Assembly (NCBI RefSeq): GCF_902859745.1
Contig: NZ_CADIJW010000003.1
Span: forward strand, 62,001 to 126,000
Length of the DNA stretch: 64,000 nucleotides
Direction of reading: 5' to 3'
Source: Achromobacter dolens
Lineage (GTDB): Bacteria > Pseudomonadota > Gammaproteobacteria > Burkholderiales > Burkholderiaceae_B
Of the stretch, positions 49,312 to 59,566 are shown piece by piece; position 1 is the stretch's first letter, and each line of letters starts with the position of its first letter. The notes under the pieces are model-generated. The model was not told where the DNA came from, did not search any database, and saw only the letters and a program-made list of their open reading frames with translations. The position numbers and the translations under genes are program-made.

Positions 49312-50241
49312 TCACTCGATGTTCTGCGCCTGTTCCCGCATCTGCTCGATCAGCAGCTTCAGGTCCATGGCGGCGCGGGTGACTTCCATGCTGCCGGCCT
49401 TGGAACCCAGCGTATTGGCTTCGCGGTTCATTTCCTGGAACAGGAAGTCCAGGCGCTTGCCGGCGCTGCCGGCGTTTTTCTTGCCTTCGGCCTTGCCGCC
49501 GCCGTCGGTCAGCAGGTGGCGCAGCTCCGCCACGTGCGAGCGCAGGCGCGACAGTTCCTCGGCGACGTCGATGCGCAGCGCGAACAGGTTGGCTTCCTGC
49601 GACAGCCGCTCGGACAATTCGGCGCCCGAGATATGGGTGAAACCGCCGGGGAAAGCCGTTTCCACGCTTTCACGCAGCTTGGCGGCGAGCTTGTCGCGGT
49701 GGTCGGCGAGCAACTGCGGCAGGTGGTTCTGCACCAGTTCGACGATGGCGGCCACGCCGTCTGCACAGTCGCGCATCATGCCGGCCAAGCGTTCGCCTTC
49801 GCGCGCGCGGCCTTCCTGCAACTGCTTGAGCGCTTCCTGGGCGGCCTGCATGCAGGCGGCGCCCCAGACCTGCGGGTCGAGCGCGTCGTTGGCGCGCTGG
49901 CCGGGCCAGTTGAACAGCTCGACCAGTCGCGGGGCGGCGATGTCGGGCAGGACGCGGCGCGCGGCCTGCAGTTGTTCGGCCAGCGTTTCGAGCCAGGCGG
50001 GGTCCAGCCTGGACAGGTCGGCGCTGACGTTGCGGGTGTAGGACACGCGGATCTCGACCTTGCCGCGCCCCAGTTGCGCCGTCAGCAGTTCGCGCAGCGG
50101 CGTCTCGACGTGGCGCAGCTCGTCGGGCAGGCGGAAATAGAGGTCGAGGAAGCGGCTGTTGACGCTGCGCAGTTCCAGCGCCAGCGTGCCTTGTTCCAGG
50201 TCTGCCCGGGCGTTGCCGAAGGCGGTCATGCTGCGAATCAT
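49312..50241 (-). CDS. yicC: YicC family endoribonuclease
   Basis: A 309-residue protein of the YicC family, which trims and degrades certain RNAs. It opens [14 protein letters not shown] and shows the family-like [21 protein letters not shown] and the C-terminal [15 protein letters not shown]. The start lies 52 codons into a longer frame, after an AGGAT site. It is divergent from rph, the frequent YicC neighbour. Confidence 0.92.
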   Translation of the reverse strand: MIRSMTAFGNARADLEQGTLALELRSVNSRFLDLYFRLPDELRHVETPLRELLTAQLGRGKVEIRVSYTRNVSADLSRLDPAWLETLAEQLQAARRVLPDIAAPRLVELFNWPGQRANDALDPQVWGAACMQAAQEALKQLQEGRAREGERLAGMMRDCADGVAAIVELVQNHLPQLLADHRDKLAAKLRESVETAFPGGFTHISGAELSERLSQEANLFALRIDVAEELSRLRSHVAELRHLLTDGGGKAEGKKNAGSAGKRLDFLFQEMNREANTLGSKAGSMEVTRAAMDLKLLIEQMREQAQNIE

Positions 50242-50420
50242 GGTGTCGATATCCTGTTGCTTGTTTTGGATCGGGCCGCGCCGGTTCCGCCTGTCCGTCG
50301 TGCGCGGACGCGGGCGGGTATATGCAACCCGTGTATCGCGGCAGGATACTCCAAACCCGGGCGGGGCAGCGACCGGCAGCCCGTACAATGCCGCCAACCG
50401 AATCTGATTGGAGCCTTGCC

Positions 50421-51155
50421 ATGACCTCTGCCACCGCCATTGCCCGCCCGTCGGGCCGCGCCGTCGACGAACTGCGGCCGTTCAGCCTGGAGCGCGGTTT
50501 CACGCGCTACGCCGAAGGGTCGGTACTGGTGAAGGCCGGCAACACCCACGTGCTGTGCACGGCCAGCGTGCTGGAAAAGGTGCCGCCATTCCTCAAGGGC
50601 AAAGGCGAGGGCTGGGTCACGGCCGAGTACGGTATGCTGCCGCGCGCCACCCATACCCGCGGCGACCGCGAGGCCGCGCGTGGCAAGCAGAGCGGCCGCA
50701 CCCAGGAGATCCAGCGCCTGATCGGCCGCAGCCTGCGCGCCGTGTTCGACATGCGGGCGCTGGGCGAGCGCACGCTGCACCTGGATTGCGACGTGCTGCA
50801 GGCCGACGGCGGCACCCGCTGCGCCAGCATCACCGGCGCCTGGGTGGCCGCGTCCGACGCGGTGGCGCTGCTGATGCAACGCGGCGACCTGGCCGTGAAC
50901 CCGATCCGCGACGCGGTGGCGGCGGTGTCGGTCGGGTTGGTGCAGGGCCGCCCGGTGCTGGACCTGGACTATGAGGAAGACTCGGCCTGCGACGCCGACG
51001 TCAACGTCATCATGACGGGCAGCGGCGCCTTCGTGGAAGTGCAGGGCACGGGCGAGGGCGCGACCTTCACGCGCGCCGAACTGGACGCGATGCTGGGCCT
51101 GGCCGAGAGCGGCATCGCCGGCCTGGTGCGGGCGCAGCGGGCGGCGCTGGCGTAA
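50421..51155 (+). CDS. rph: Ribonuclease PH
   Basis: A 244-residue phosphorolytic 3'-exonuclease that finishes tRNA ends. RNase PH features are [39 protein letters not shown], the [16 protein letters not shown] segment and [12 protein letters not shown]. The start follows a GGAG site 7 bases upstream. Divergent from yicC. Confidence 0.95.
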   Translation: MTSATAIARPSGRAVDELRPFSLERGFTRYAEGSVLVKAGNTHVLCTASVLEKVPPFLKGKGEGWVTAEYGMLPRATHTRGDREAARGKQSGRTQEIQRLIGRSLRAVFDMRALGERTLHLDCDVLQADGGTRCASITGAWVAASDAVALLMQRGDLAVNPIRDAVAAVSVGLVQGRPVLDLDYEEDSACDADVNVIMTGSGAFVEVQGTGEGATFTRAELDAMLGLAESGIAGLVRAQRAALA

Positions 51156-51171
51156 GCGGCCGGCGCGGGCC

Positions 51172-52536
51172 TCAGGGCAGCAGGGCGCCCACCTTGCCGG
51201 CCCGCTCCAGGTCCCAGATCGCTTTGATCAGGCCGCGCAGCTCGGCCTCGGTGGCGGCGTCGGCATAGCGGCCCAAACTCAGCGTCTTGGTTTCGATCTC
51301 GTCGCGCGACAGGGTGTTGCCGGGATCGCCCTTGGGTTCGTCGACGCGGCCGTGCAGCACGCGGCCGTCACGGGTATGCACCGTGACCTTGCCGATCCAG
51401 CGCTGCGGATAGGCGCCGTCGACTTCCGGATCCAGTTCCATCGTGACCCGGCCGCGGAAGTCGGCCACCGCCGGATCGTCCAGCGCGGCGTCGAATTCCG
51501 GCAGGCCGGCGCGACCCTGGCGCGCGATCAGGCCCAGCACCGTGCCCATCGAGAACTTGGACTGGTGCACCGTGCGCGGATCGACCACCGGCCCCAGCAC
51601 GTCGATGGCGCCCTGGTGCACGTGCGCCACCACGCGCGCGATATCGCTTTCGGCCAGCTTGTGTTCGCGCAGCACCTGTTGCAGGGCGTCCGCCGCCGGA
51701 TGGGTGTGGCGGCACGATGCATGGAACTTGAACGAGGTTTCGGCCAGCGCCCAGCGCGTGCCAAGGCGGTCGGTCAGGCGGGCCGGGTCGGCGTCGCTCG
51801 ACATGCCGGCGGCCATGCCCTGCGGCCCTTCGAGGATGTGGCGCGCGCCGGTGAAGCCTTCCTGCGCCAGGTAGGCCGCGGCGATGCCGTTGGCGGCGGC
51901 GCGGGCGGTATGCAGTTGTTTGGAATCGGCGGCGTCGCGCAGGAACTCCCACAGGCCCGCCGCTTGCGTGCCGGCCGAGCCGAAGGCGTCCAGCATGGCC
52001 GCGGGCGACAGGCCCAGCAGGCGGCCGGTGGCCGCGGCGGCGGCCAGCGTGCCGGCGGTGCCGGTGGTGTGGAAGATCTTGTAGTGCGAGCGGCCCAGGA
52101 ATTCGCCGACGCGGATGCCGACTTCGTAGCCGGCCACGGCCGCCACCAGCAGGTCGCGGCCGCTGCGGCCCAGCGCCTGGGCCACCGCCAGCACCGGCGG
52201 GAACACCACGGCCGCGGGGTGGAACACCGACCCGTTGTGCACGTCGTCCTGCTCGACCACGTGGGCGGCGGCGGCGTTGACCATGGCGGCGAACACCGGC
52301 GAGGTGCGGCGCCGGTTGATCAGGATCTCGCTGGGGCCGTCCGCCGGCCCCATGGCGGCGGCGTAGCGGTCGATGGCCAGCACCGGGCGCGACGCGGCGC
52401 CCGCCAGGATCGAAGCCAGGCAGTCCAGCAACAGGTCTTCGGCGCGGCGCAGCACCGGGGCGGGGATGTCCTCGAAGCGCAGGTTGGCGGCGAAGGCGGC
52501 GAGGGTGGCGCTGGGGTGGGAGGTGTCGGGGGTCAT
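51172..52536 (-). CDS. MmgE/PrpD family protein
   Basis: A 454-residue protein of the MmgE/PrpD (2-methylcitrate dehydratase-like) family. It shows DVHNGSVFHPAAVVFP, the GRSHYKIFHTTGTAGTLAAA stretch and the helical core around SAGTQAAGLWEF. The start MTPDTSHPSA lies 2 bp after the acyl-CoA dehydrogenase stop, so the two form an operon. No prpB/prpC genes are adjacent, so it may dehydrate some other hydroxy-acid product. Confidence 0.87.
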   Translation of the reverse strand: MTPDTSHPSATLAAFAANLRFEDIPAPVLRRAEDLLLDCLASILAGAASRPVLAIDRYAAAMGPADGPSEILINRRRTSPVFAAMVNAAAAHVVEQDDVHNGSVFHPAAVVFPPVLAVAQALGRSGRDLLVAAVAGYEVGIRVGEFLGRSHYKIFHTTGTAGTLAAAAATGRLLGLSPAAMLDAFGSAGTQAAGLWEFLRDAADSKQLHTARAAANGIAAAYLAQEGFTGARHILEGPQGMAAGMSSDADPARLTDRLGTRWALAETSFKFHASCRHTHPAADALQQVLREHKLAESDIARVVAHVHQGAIDVLGPVVDPRTVHQSKFSMGTVLGLIARQGRAGLPEFDAALDDPAVADFRGRVTMELDPEVDGAYPQRWIGKVTVHTRDGRVLHGRVDEPKGDPGNTLSRDEIETKTLSLGRYADAATEAELRGLIKAIWDLERAGKVGALLP

Positions 52537-52538
52537 GG

Positions 52539-53699
52539 TCAGAAGGAGCGCGGCAGGCCCAGGATGTGTTCGGCGACGTAGGAGAGGATCAGGTTGGTCG
52601 AGATCGGCGCGACCTGATAGAGACGGGTCTCGCGGAACTTGCGCTCGACGTCGTATTCGGTGGCGAAGCCGAAGCCGCCGTGGAACTGCAGGCAGGCGTT
52701 GGCGGCCTCCCAGGAGGCGTCGGCGGCCAGCAGCTTGGCCATGTTGGCCTGCGCGCCGCAGGGTTCGTGCGCGTCGAACAGGCGGCAGGCCTCGTAGCGC
52801 ATCAGGCTGGCGGCCTCGACGTTGATGTGGGCGCGGGCGATGGGGAACTGCACGCCCTGGTTCTGGCCGATGGGGCGACCGAACACCATGCGTTCCTTGG
52901 CGTAGGCGGTGACCTTGTCGACGAACCAGTAGCCGTCGCCGATGCACTCGGCGGCGATCAGGGTGCGCTCGGCGTTCAGGCCGTCCAGGATGTACTTGAA
53001 ACCCTTGCCTTCCTCGCCGATCAGGTTGTCGGCCGGGATCTCCAGGTTGTCGAAGAACAGCTCGTTGGTCTCGTGGTTGACCATGTTGGGGATCGGGCGG
53101 ATCGACATGCCGTGCTTGACCGCCTCGTGCAGGTCCACCAGGAAGATCGACATGCCCTCGGACTTGCGCGTGACCTGATCCAGCGGCGTGGTGCGGGCCA
53201 GCAGGATCATCAGGTCGGAATGCTGCACCCGCGAGATCCAGACCTTCTGGCCGTTGATGACGTAGCGGTCGCCGCGGCGCACGGCGGTGGTCTTGATCTT
53301 GGTGGTGTCGGTGCCGGTGGTGGGCTCGGTCACGCCCATCGACTGCAGGCGCAGCTCGCCGGCGGCGATGCGCGGCAGGTATTCGCGCTTCTGCGCCTCG
53401 GAACCGTGCCGCAGCAGGGTGCCCATGTTGTACATCTGGCCGTGGCAGGCGCCCGAGTTGCCGCCGCTGCGGTTGATCTCTTCCATGATGACCGAGGCCT
53501 CGGTCAGGCCCAGGCCCGAGCCGCCGTATTCCTGGGGAATCAGCGCGGCCAGCCAGCCGGCTTCGGTGAGCGCGCGCACGAAGGCGTCGGGGTAGCCGCG
53601 TTCTTCATCGACCTTGCGGAAGTATTCGGCGGGGAATTGGGCGCACAGGTCGCGGACGGCTTCGCGGATGTCCTGGTAGGCGTGGGAGGCGTGAGGCAT
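52539..53699 (-). CDS. Acyl-CoA dehydrogenase
   Basis: A 386-residue flavin-dependent dehydrogenase. It has the FAD/substrate-binding GVTEPTTGTDTTKIKTTA, the WISRVQHSDLMILLART region, and the C-terminal LQFHGGFGFATEYDVERKFR. The start MPHASHAYQD is used; the 20-residue-longer frame has no better ribosome site. It is cotranscribed with the MmgE/PrpD gene, suggesting breakdown of an acyl-CoA of unknown structure. Confidence 0.9.
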   Translation of the reverse strand: MPHASHAYQDIREAVRDLCAQFPAEYFRKVDEERGYPDAFVRALTEAGWLAALIPQEYGGSGLGLTEASVIMEEINRSGGNSGACHGQMYNMGTLLRHGSEAQKREYLPRIAAGELRLQSMGVTEPTTGTDTTKIKTTAVRRGDRYVINGQKVWISRVQHSDLMILLARTTPLDQVTRKSEGMSIFLVDLHEAVKHGMSIRPIPNMVNHETNELFFDNLEIPADNLIGEEGKGFKYILDGLNAERTLIAAECIGDGYWFVDKVTAYAKERMVFGRPIGQNQGVQFPIARAHINVEAASLMRYEACRLFDAHEPCGAQANMAKLLAADASWEAANACLQFHGGFGFATEYDVERKFRETRLYQVAPISTNLILSYVAEHILGLPRSF

Positions 53700-53926
53700 G
53701 GGGTGGGCTGCGATGTCGACAGTGAAATGGAATTCGGGACAGGATCGAATGTGCCGCAAGGCGCCGCGCCTGCCAATTCACAATTCATTAATACCGGGTT
53801 CCTGTTCGCAAAAGCGCATTTGTGTGACGGCCGTTCGTCATGCGGGGGGCCGGGTTGTGTCAAGAAATTGCCAAACTGCATCCCCATAATCGCGCCGATG
53901 CGCCTGTGTGGCGATGCAACAGACGG

Positions 53927-55648
53927 ATGGATATGCGGAAAAATCTCAGGGTGACGACGGCGGTTTCCGCCATTCTGGCAGTGTTTGTGGTGCTGTTCGC
54001 GCTGGCCGCGGCGGCCGGGATCTTCGTGCTGCGCGAAAACCGCGCCGACATCGAGGCGCTGGGGCGGGGCAGTATCGAGCGCGCCAGCGACCTGTCGGAC
54101 ATGACCAGCAGCCTGTTCCAGGCGCGCGCCGCGCTGACCGACGCCAAGACGGCCATGGAGGGCGGGCTGGAGGAAGCCCGCGACCAGTCGCTGAACCATG
54201 CCGATGCGCTGCTCAGGCAGGCCGCTGCCAGCCTGGCGCGGCTGCGAGCCAATCCCGACACCAGCGCCCAGGGCGCGCCGCTGTTCGACCAGGCGCTGGC
54301 GGCCTATGCCGCTTTTGCCGACCAGACGCTGGCGCCCATGTTCAAGGCCATCAAGGGCTGGAACGGCATCGAGGTGAATCGATTGGTCGACAAGGTGTTG
54401 CCGGCATCTGGCTCGGCCTACGTGAAGCAGGCCGACGCCTACCAGGCCTATGCGCGCCAGCAGGGCCAGGCCGCGGTGGCCGGGGCCAGCCAGACCATGC
54501 AGCGCGTGACCGTGGTGGCCGCGGTGGTGCTGGGCTTCGTGCTGGTGCTGGCGGTGTTGATCCGGCTGGGCTTTCGCCGCCGCATCCTGCGACCGCTGAA
54601 CGAGGCCGGCGCGCATTTCGACCGCATCGCCGACGGCGACCTGACCGGCCACATCGCCGTCCATGGCGACAACGAGATTGGCGTGCTGTATTCGGCCATG
54701 CGCCGCATGCAGACCGGCCTGTCGGCGGCGGTGGCGTCGGTGCGCCATGGTGTCGAGGAGATCCATACGGGCTCGGGCGAGATCGCGGCCGGCGGCGCCG
54801 ACATGTCGGACCGCACCGCGCGCCAGGCCGGTTCGCTGCAGGAGGCCGCGGCCAACATGACGCAACTGGCCCATACAGTGCAGATGACCGCAGGCAACGC
54901 CGATCTGGCCAGCCGCCAGGCGCTCAGCGCGACCCAACTGGCCCAGCGCGGCGGCCAGGCGGTGCAGGAGGTGGTGACCAGCATGCAGGGCATTGCCGAC
55001 AGCGCGCGCCGCATCGGCGAGATCGTCGGGGTGGTGGACAGCATCGCCTTCCAGACTAACATCCTGGCGTTGAACGCGGCGGTGGAAGCCGCCCGCGCCG
55101 GCGAGCAGGGCAAGGGCTTCGCGGTGGTGGCGGGAGAAGTGCGCTCACTGGCCCAGCGCAGCGCCCAGGCGGCCAGGGAAATCAAGGGCTTGATCGAGGA
55201 TTCGGCCGCGCGCGTCGAGGCCGGCGTGCGCCAGGTCAACCTGGCCGGCGACACCATGCGCGACATGCTGGCCTCGGTCGACCGCGTGACCCAGATCGTG
55301 GCGGAAATCTCCAGCGCCACGGCCGAGCAGGCCGCGGGCATCGCCTCGGTCAATGACGCCGTGGCGGATATCGAACGCTCGACCCAGGAGAATGCGGCAA
55401 TGGTCGAACAGACCGCCGCCGCGGCCGCCGCGCTGGAACAGCAGGCCCAGGGCCTGCGGCGCGCGGTGTCGGTATTCCAGATCGACCAGGCGACGCAGGA
55501 GGCCGCCGGGCAGGCTTCAGCGCACGAGCTGCGGCAGGGCGCCGCCGTTGTAGCGCTCGGTCACCAGCGACAGGTTCCCATGCTTGACCTTGTGCTTGAC
55601 ATGGGCAGCGGCCGACGCGATGTCCTCCGGGCGGATGCGCTCGCATAG
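53927..55648 (+). CDS. Methyl-accepting chemotaxis protein
   Basis: A 573-residue chemoreceptor. TM1 is near residues 8-35, a periplasmic four-helix-type ligand domain follows, and TM2 is near 190-212 ([21 protein letters not shown] without its last bases). Then a HAMP domain and a long signalling coiled coil, with the tip segments [20 protein letters not shown] and [19 protein letters not shown]. The last 44 codons overlap the 3' end of the opposite EAL-GGDEF gene. The final 50 residues look unlike a normal receptor tail, so the usual stop may have been lost. ATGs at 53927 and 53933 are both possible. Confidence 0.9.
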   Translation: MDMRKNLRVTTAVSAILAVFVVLFALAAAAGIFVLRENRADIEALGRGSIERASDLSDMTSSLFQARAALTDAKTAMEGGLEEARDQSLNHADALLRQAAASLARLRANPDTSAQGAPLFDQALAAYAAFADQTLAPMFKAIKGWNGIEVNRLVDKVLPASGSAYVKQADAYQAYARQQGQAAVAGASQTMQRVTVVAAVVLGFVLVLAVLIRLGFRRRILRPLNEAGAHFDRIADGDLTGHIAVHGDNEIGVLYSAMRRMQTGLSAAVASVRHGVEEIHTGSGEIAAGGADMSDRTARQAGSLQEAAANMTQLAHTVQMTAGNADLASRQALSATQLAQRGGQAVQEVVTSMQGIADSARRIGEIVGVVDSIAFQTNILALNAAVEAARAGEQGKGFAVVAGEVRSLAQRSAQAAREIKGLIEDSAARVEAGVRQVNLAGDTMRDMLASVDRVTQIVAEISSATAEQAAGIASVNDAVADIERSTQENAAMVEQTAAAAAALEQQAQGLRRAVSVFQIDQATQEAAGQASAHELRQGAAVVALGHQRQVPMLDLVLDMGSGRRDVLRADALA

Positions 55649-57373
55649 GGAAGGGGTGACGGTGAGCGCGCCGACCCCCAGCGTCACGAACGGGAAAAAG
55701 CGCGGCACGCCGTAACGGTCCTCGGCCTCGATGCCGCCGTTGCGGCGGCCCTCGTCGTCGTACAGGTCGATGGCGCGCTCGTTGAACTCGGCGATGACGC
55801 GCTGGATGCGCTCGTTCCAGTCGGCGCTGCGCAGCAGCACCACGAAGTCGTCGCCGCCGACGTGGCCGACGAAATCGCGCAGCGGATCGCAGTGGCGCTT
55901 GATGATGTCGGCGGTCAGCAGGATCATGTCGTCGCCGCGCCAGTAACCGTAGACGTCGTTGAACGGCTTGAAGTTGTTCAGGTCGCCGTAGCAGATGGTG
56001 AAATCGGCGGCGTCCTCCAGCAGCGTGGCGATGTGCCGGCTGATGGGAATGTTGCCCGGCAGCGAGGTCAACGGGTTGGCGTAGCGCGCGGCCTCGATGC
56101 GCATCTCCGTCACCGAGCGCACCAGCGTCTCGCCGGTGGCCAGGCCGTCGTAGCGGCCGTCGCGGGTGATGATGAGGCCGTCCATCAGGTAGCGCTGGTC
56201 TTCCGAGATCAGCACGTGGCTCAACTGGTCGATCGACACGTCCAGGTCCACCAGCACCGGTTCGCCGTTCATGAAGGTCGAGCAGGCGTCGCGTCCGAAC
56301 AGTTCGCGGGTGTAGCGCTGCGCGTAGTGTTCGGAGAAGTCGCGGCGGTTGATGATGCCCACCGGCCGGTTGTCGCCGTCGACCACCGCCACGGCGTGCA
56401 GGCTCTTGTGCTCGATGAACAGGCGGTGCACGTCGTCGTTGGTGTGCTTGTGCAGCAGCGCGGCCGGGGCCTCGACCCGCAGGCTGGCGGCGGTGCCGCC
56501 GGTCGAACGCTGCGACAGTGGGGCGGGCGCCCGCACCCGCAGCGAGTCGCGCAGCGGCGGGGTCAGTTCGGTCAGCAGGGCTTCGTCGGGGCGTCCCAGC
56601 AGCCAGCCCTGGGCGTAGCGGATCTCCAGGTCGCGCACCACCGCCAAGTCCTCGGCGGTCTCGATGCCCTCGGCCACGATGGCCGTGCCCAGGTACTGCG
56701 CCACCTTGAGGATGGCGCGCACCATGTTCTGCTTGCGATCGTCATGGCCGATGCCGTTGAAGAAGTAGCGGTCGATCTTGACCAGATCGGGCTGCATCTC
56801 GGCCCACAACTGCAGGTTGGAATTGCCCACGCCATAGTCGTCCAGGGCGATGCGCATGCCGTATTCGCGCAGGCAGGCAAAGGCGTTGCCCAGCGTCGAC
56901 ATGTGCTCGGACAGGGGATCCTGCTCGGTCAGTTCGACGATGATGTTGGACGGCGCCAGCGTGCAATCCTTGAGCAGGCGCAGCGGCATTTCGTCGCCCC
57001 ACAGCGTCCAGTAGTGGATCAGCGCCGAACCCGACAGGTTCAGGAACAGCTTGCCGGCGGCCGCGGTCTGGTCGAAGCCCTGGGCGCCGGCCCGGAAGCT
57101 GGCCAGCTCCAGTTGCGGATGCAGGCCCTGGCGGCGGGCCTCGGCGAACAGGGCGTCGGGAAAGTGCAGTGTGGTGTCGACCGGGCCGCGGATCAGGCTT
57201 TCATGACCATAGATGCGGCTGTGCGAGAGGTCGATCACCGGCTGGAAGCGGGGGCGCAGCAGCCGTTCGCGCAGGATGCCGGCCAGGCTGACGGGGGCTG
57301 GCGCAGCGGCGCCGGCGGAATGGGTGGGCGCGCTGGCCGCAACCGGCCGTGGCAAAGCGTGAAGTGGGTTCAT
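55517..57373 (-). CDS. EAL-CBS-GGDEF cyclic-di-GMP enzyme
   Basis: A 618-residue cytosolic protein. The EAL domain (about 35-275) keeps the usual active-site residues: [40 protein letters not shown] and [14 protein letters not shown] pair spans about 300-435, with [16 protein letters not shown]. The C-terminal GGDEF domain has GGDDF (near 505-509), a conservative change of the fourth residue, and no RxxD inhibitory site just before it. It therefore probably degrades c-di-GMP, with the CBS and GGDDF parts as nucleotide sensors, but weak cyclase activity is not excluded. Its 3' end overlaps the chemoreceptor gene. Confidence 0.9.
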   Translation of the reverse strand: MNPLHALPRPVAASAPTHSAGAAAPAPVSLAGILRERLLRPRFQPVIDLSHSRIYGHESLIRGPVDTTLHFPDALFAEARRQGLHPQLELASFRAGAQGFDQTAAAGKLFLNLSGSALIHYWTLWGDEMPLRLLKDCTLAPSNIIVELTEQDPLSEHMSTLGNAFACLREYGMRIALDDYGVGNSNLQLWAEMQPDLVKIDRYFFNGIGHDDRKQNMVRAILKVAQYLGTAIVAEGIETAEDLAVVRDLEIRYAQGWLLGRPDEALLTELTPPLRDSLRVRAPAPLSQRSTGGTAASLRVEAPAALLHKHTNDDVHRLFIEHKSLHAVAVVDGDNRPVGIINRRDFSEHYAQRYTRELFGRDACSTFMNGEPVLVDLDVSIDQLSHVLISEDQRYLMDGLIITRDGRYDGLATGETLVRSVTEMRIEAARYANPLTSLPGNIPISRHIATLLEDAADFTICYGDLNNFKPFNDVYGYWRGDDMILLTADIIKRHCDPLRDFVGHVGGDDFVVLLRSADWNERIQRVIAEFNERAIDLYDDEGRRNGGIEAEDRYGVPRFFPFVTLGVGALTVTPSLCERIRPEDIASAAAHVKHKVKHGNLSLVTERYNGGALPQLVR

Positions 57374-57498
57374 CGCCGGGGCGTTCAGATACGATCAGTG
57401 ACAAGATTGCCCATATTGACGACGAAATATGTCTGTGTTGTTGCGCTTACACGTAACATGCCGCCCGGGCCGGTGACCGCGCCCTATACAATTTGGCC

Positions 57499-58122
57499 AT
57501 GACTTCCCCCAAGATTCCCGATTCCCTGCGCCGCGTCGTGCTGGCATCCAACAACCCGGGCAAGCTGCGTGAGTTCTCCGCCTTGTTCGCCCCGCTCGGC
57601 ATCGAGCTGGTGCCCCAGGGCGACCTGGGCGTGCCCGAGGCCGAGGAGCCCCACGTCACCTTTGTCGAGAACGCGCTGACCAAGGCTCGCCATGCCAGCC
57701 GCCTGACCGGGCTGCCGGCGCTGGCCGATGATTCCGGCCTGTGCGTGGCCGCGCTGGACGGCGCTCCGGGCGTGTATTCGGCGCGCTACGCCAAGATGCA
57801 TGGCGGCGAGAAATCCGACCAGGCCAACAACGCGCTGCTGGTCGACAAGCTGGCGTCGGCGACCGACCGCAGCGCCTGTTATGTGGCGGTGCTGGCGCTG
57901 GTGCGCGGTGAAAACGACCCGCGCCCGCTGATCGGCGAAGGCCTGTGGCAGGGCGAAATCATCGACCAGCCGGAAGGCGAGAACGGCTTCGGCTACGATC
58001 CGCACTTCTACCTGCCCGACCAGGGCCTGACGGCCGCCGCGCTCGATCCCGAGGAAAAGAACCGCATCAGCCATCGCGCCCGCGCGCTGCGCGAACTGCT
58101 GAGCAAGCTGAACCAGGCTTGA
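57499..58122 (+). CDS. rdgB: XTP/dITP pyrophosphatase
   Basis: A 207-residue house-cleaning enzyme that removes XTP, ITP and dITP. It has ASNNPGKLREFSALF, TFVENALTKARHASRL, the catalytic ADDSGLCVAALDGAPGV and FGYDPHFYLP. The ATG start is used; the frame extends two codons back to a TTG. It is 36 bp upstream of hemW, the typical neighbour. Confidence 0.94.
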   Translation: MTSPKIPDSLRRVVLASNNPGKLREFSALFAPLGIELVPQGDLGVPEAEEPHVTFVENALTKARHASRLTGLPALADDSGLCVAALDGAPGVYSARYAKMHGGEKSDQANNALLVDKLASATDRSACYVAVLALVRGENDPRPLIGEGLWQGEIIDQPEGENGFGYDPHFYLPDQGLTAAALDPEEKNRISHRARALRELLSKLNQA

Positions 58123-58158
58123 CCCCGGCGCGCGTGTGCGCCGCCGCCAGGAACACGA

Positions 58159-59382
58159 ATGTCCATCACCATCCCCATCCGCTCCGAAATGGGCGCGGCC
58201 CGCTCGCGCCTGGTCACCCCGGCCGGCGCCACCCTGACCAGCCTGCCGCCGTTGTCGGTCTATGTGCACGTGCCGTGGTGCGTGCGCAAGTGCCCGTACT
58301 GTGATTTCAATTCGCACGCCGCGCCCGGCGGCGAGATTCCCGAACGCGCCTACCTGGACGCGCTGCGCAGCGACCTGGAGCAGGCGCTGCCGTCGATCTG
58401 GGGGCGCCAGGTGGTTTCGGTGTTCATCGGCGGCGGCACGCCCAGCCTGCTGTCGGCCGCCGGCCTGGACGAATTGCTGGCCATGCTGCGCGCCTGTCTG
58501 AACATGTGGCCCGATGCGGAAATCACCATGGAGGCCAATCCCGGCACCGCCGAGGCCGGCCGTTTCCGCGACTACGCCGCCAGCGGCGTGACCCGTTTCT
58601 CGCTGGGCATCCAGAGCTTCGACGACGCCCAGTTGAAGAAGCTGGGCCGCATCCACGACGCGGCCCAGGCCCGCGCCGCCATCGAGATGGCCCAGCGCGC
58701 CGCGCCGCGCGTCAACCTGGACATGATGTTCGCGCTGCCGGGCCAGACCCTGGACGCCTGCGTGGCCGACCTGCGCCAGGCCATCGGCTTCGGCACCGAG
58801 CACCTGTCGCTCTATCACCTGACGATGGAGCCCAACACCGTCTTCGCCAAGTTCCCGCCCGAGGACCTGCCGGACGACGACGCCAGCGCCGCCATGCAGG
58901 ACGCGGTCGAGGCCGAGCTGGCCGCGGCCGGCCTGGCGCGCTACGAGGTTTCGGCCTATGCCCGGCCCGGGGCGCGCTGCCGCCACAACCTGAACTATTG
59001 GGAGTTCGGCGACTACCTCGGCCTGGGGCCGGGCGCCCACGGCAAACTGTCGTTCCATGACCGCATCGTGCGCGAGGCGCGCCTGCGCAGCCCGGAGTCC
59101 TGGATGCGCGCGGCCGCCGCCGGCGACGGCAGCCACCTGGCGGAGAGCCGCCAGGTCGGCCCCGACGAGCTGCCCTTCGAGTTCATGCTGAACGCCCTGC
59201 GTCTGAAGGACGGCGTCGCGGCCACGCTGTTCAACGAGCGCACCGGCCTGTCGCTGGCCGCGATCGCGCACCAATTGGAGGCAGCGTCCGCCAAGGGCCT
59301 GCTGGACGCCGATCCCACCCGCCTGCGGGCCACGCCCCTGGGCTGGCGCTTCCTGAACGACCTGCAGGAAATGTTCCTGTAG
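58159..59382 (+). CDS. hemW: Radical SAM protein HemW
   Basis: A 407-residue coproporphyrinogen-dehydrogenase-like protein that acts as a haem chaperone rather than an oxidase. The 4Fe-4S cysteines 41, 45 and 48 sit in YVHVPWCVRKCPYCDF, followed by NSHA as in HemW. IGGGTPSLLS and SLGIQSFDDAQLKKLGR are also family features. The start follows an AGGAA site. Confidence 0.92.
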   Translation: MSITIPIRSEMGAARSRLVTPAGATLTSLPPLSVYVHVPWCVRKCPYCDFNSHAAPGGEIPERAYLDALRSDLEQALPSIWGRQVVSVFIGGGTPSLLSAAGLDELLAMLRACLNMWPDAEITMEANPGTAEAGRFRDYAASGVTRFSLGIQSFDDAQLKKLGRIHDAAQARAAIEMAQRAAPRVNLDMMFALPGQTLDACVADLRQAIGFGTEHLSLYHLTMEPNTVFAKFPPEDLPDDDASAAMQDAVEAELAAAGLARYEVSAYARPGARCRHNLNYWEFGDYLGLGPGAHGKLSFHDRIVREARLRSPESWMRAAAAGDGSHLAESRQVGPDELPFEFMLNALRLKDGVAATLFNERTGLSLAAIAHQLEAASAKGLLDADPTRLRATPLGWRFLNDLQEMFL

Positions 59383-59389
59383 CAATAAA

Positions 59390-59404
59390 GCACCATGATG
59401 GGGC
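59390..59404. promoter_or_regulatory. NtrC-type enhancer site 1 of glnA
   Basis: GCACC-ATGAT-GGGGC, one mismatch from the GCACC-N5-GGTGC dyad. Its centre is 33 bp from site 2, about three helical turns. The overlapping stem ATGATGGGGCA-ATAA-TGCCCCATCAT (59395-59420) may also end hemW transcription. Confidence 0.6.
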
Positions 59405-59420
59405 AATAATGCCCCATCAT
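59395..59420. terminator. Perfect 11-bp hairpin between hemW and glnA
   Basis: ATGATGGGGCA, loop ATAA, TGCCCCATCAT; directly followed by TT. Possible terminator of hemW; it overlaps NtrC site 1. Confidence 0.5.
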
Positions 59421-59422
59421 TT

Positions 59423-59437
59423 GCACCAAAATGGTGC
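59423..59437. promoter_or_regulatory. NtrC-type enhancer site 2 of glnA
   Basis: GCACC-AAAAT-GGTGC within TTGCACCAAAATGGTGCTA, a perfect dyad and a full match to the known NtrC consensus of enteric glnA. About 85 bp upstream of the expected start of transcription. Confidence 0.85.
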
Positions 59438-59490
59438 TACATTGCCCCATGACCTCACAGGCCTCCCCGGGCAATCCCGGGGGTGGGACC

Positions 59491-59505
59491 TGGCACGCTT
59501 ATTGC
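59491..59505 (+). promoter_or_regulatory. Sigma-54 promoter of glnA
   Basis: TGGCACGCTTATTGC matches TGGCAC-N5-TTGC exactly, with GG (59492-59493) and GC (59504-59505) 10 bases apart. Transcription should start near 59517, 50 bp before the glnA ATG. Confidence 0.9.
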
Positions 59506-59566
59506 TTCCCTCTTTTATGCCAGTCGAGCGGCACAGCCCTCGACCCTTTTATCTAATGGAGATGAC

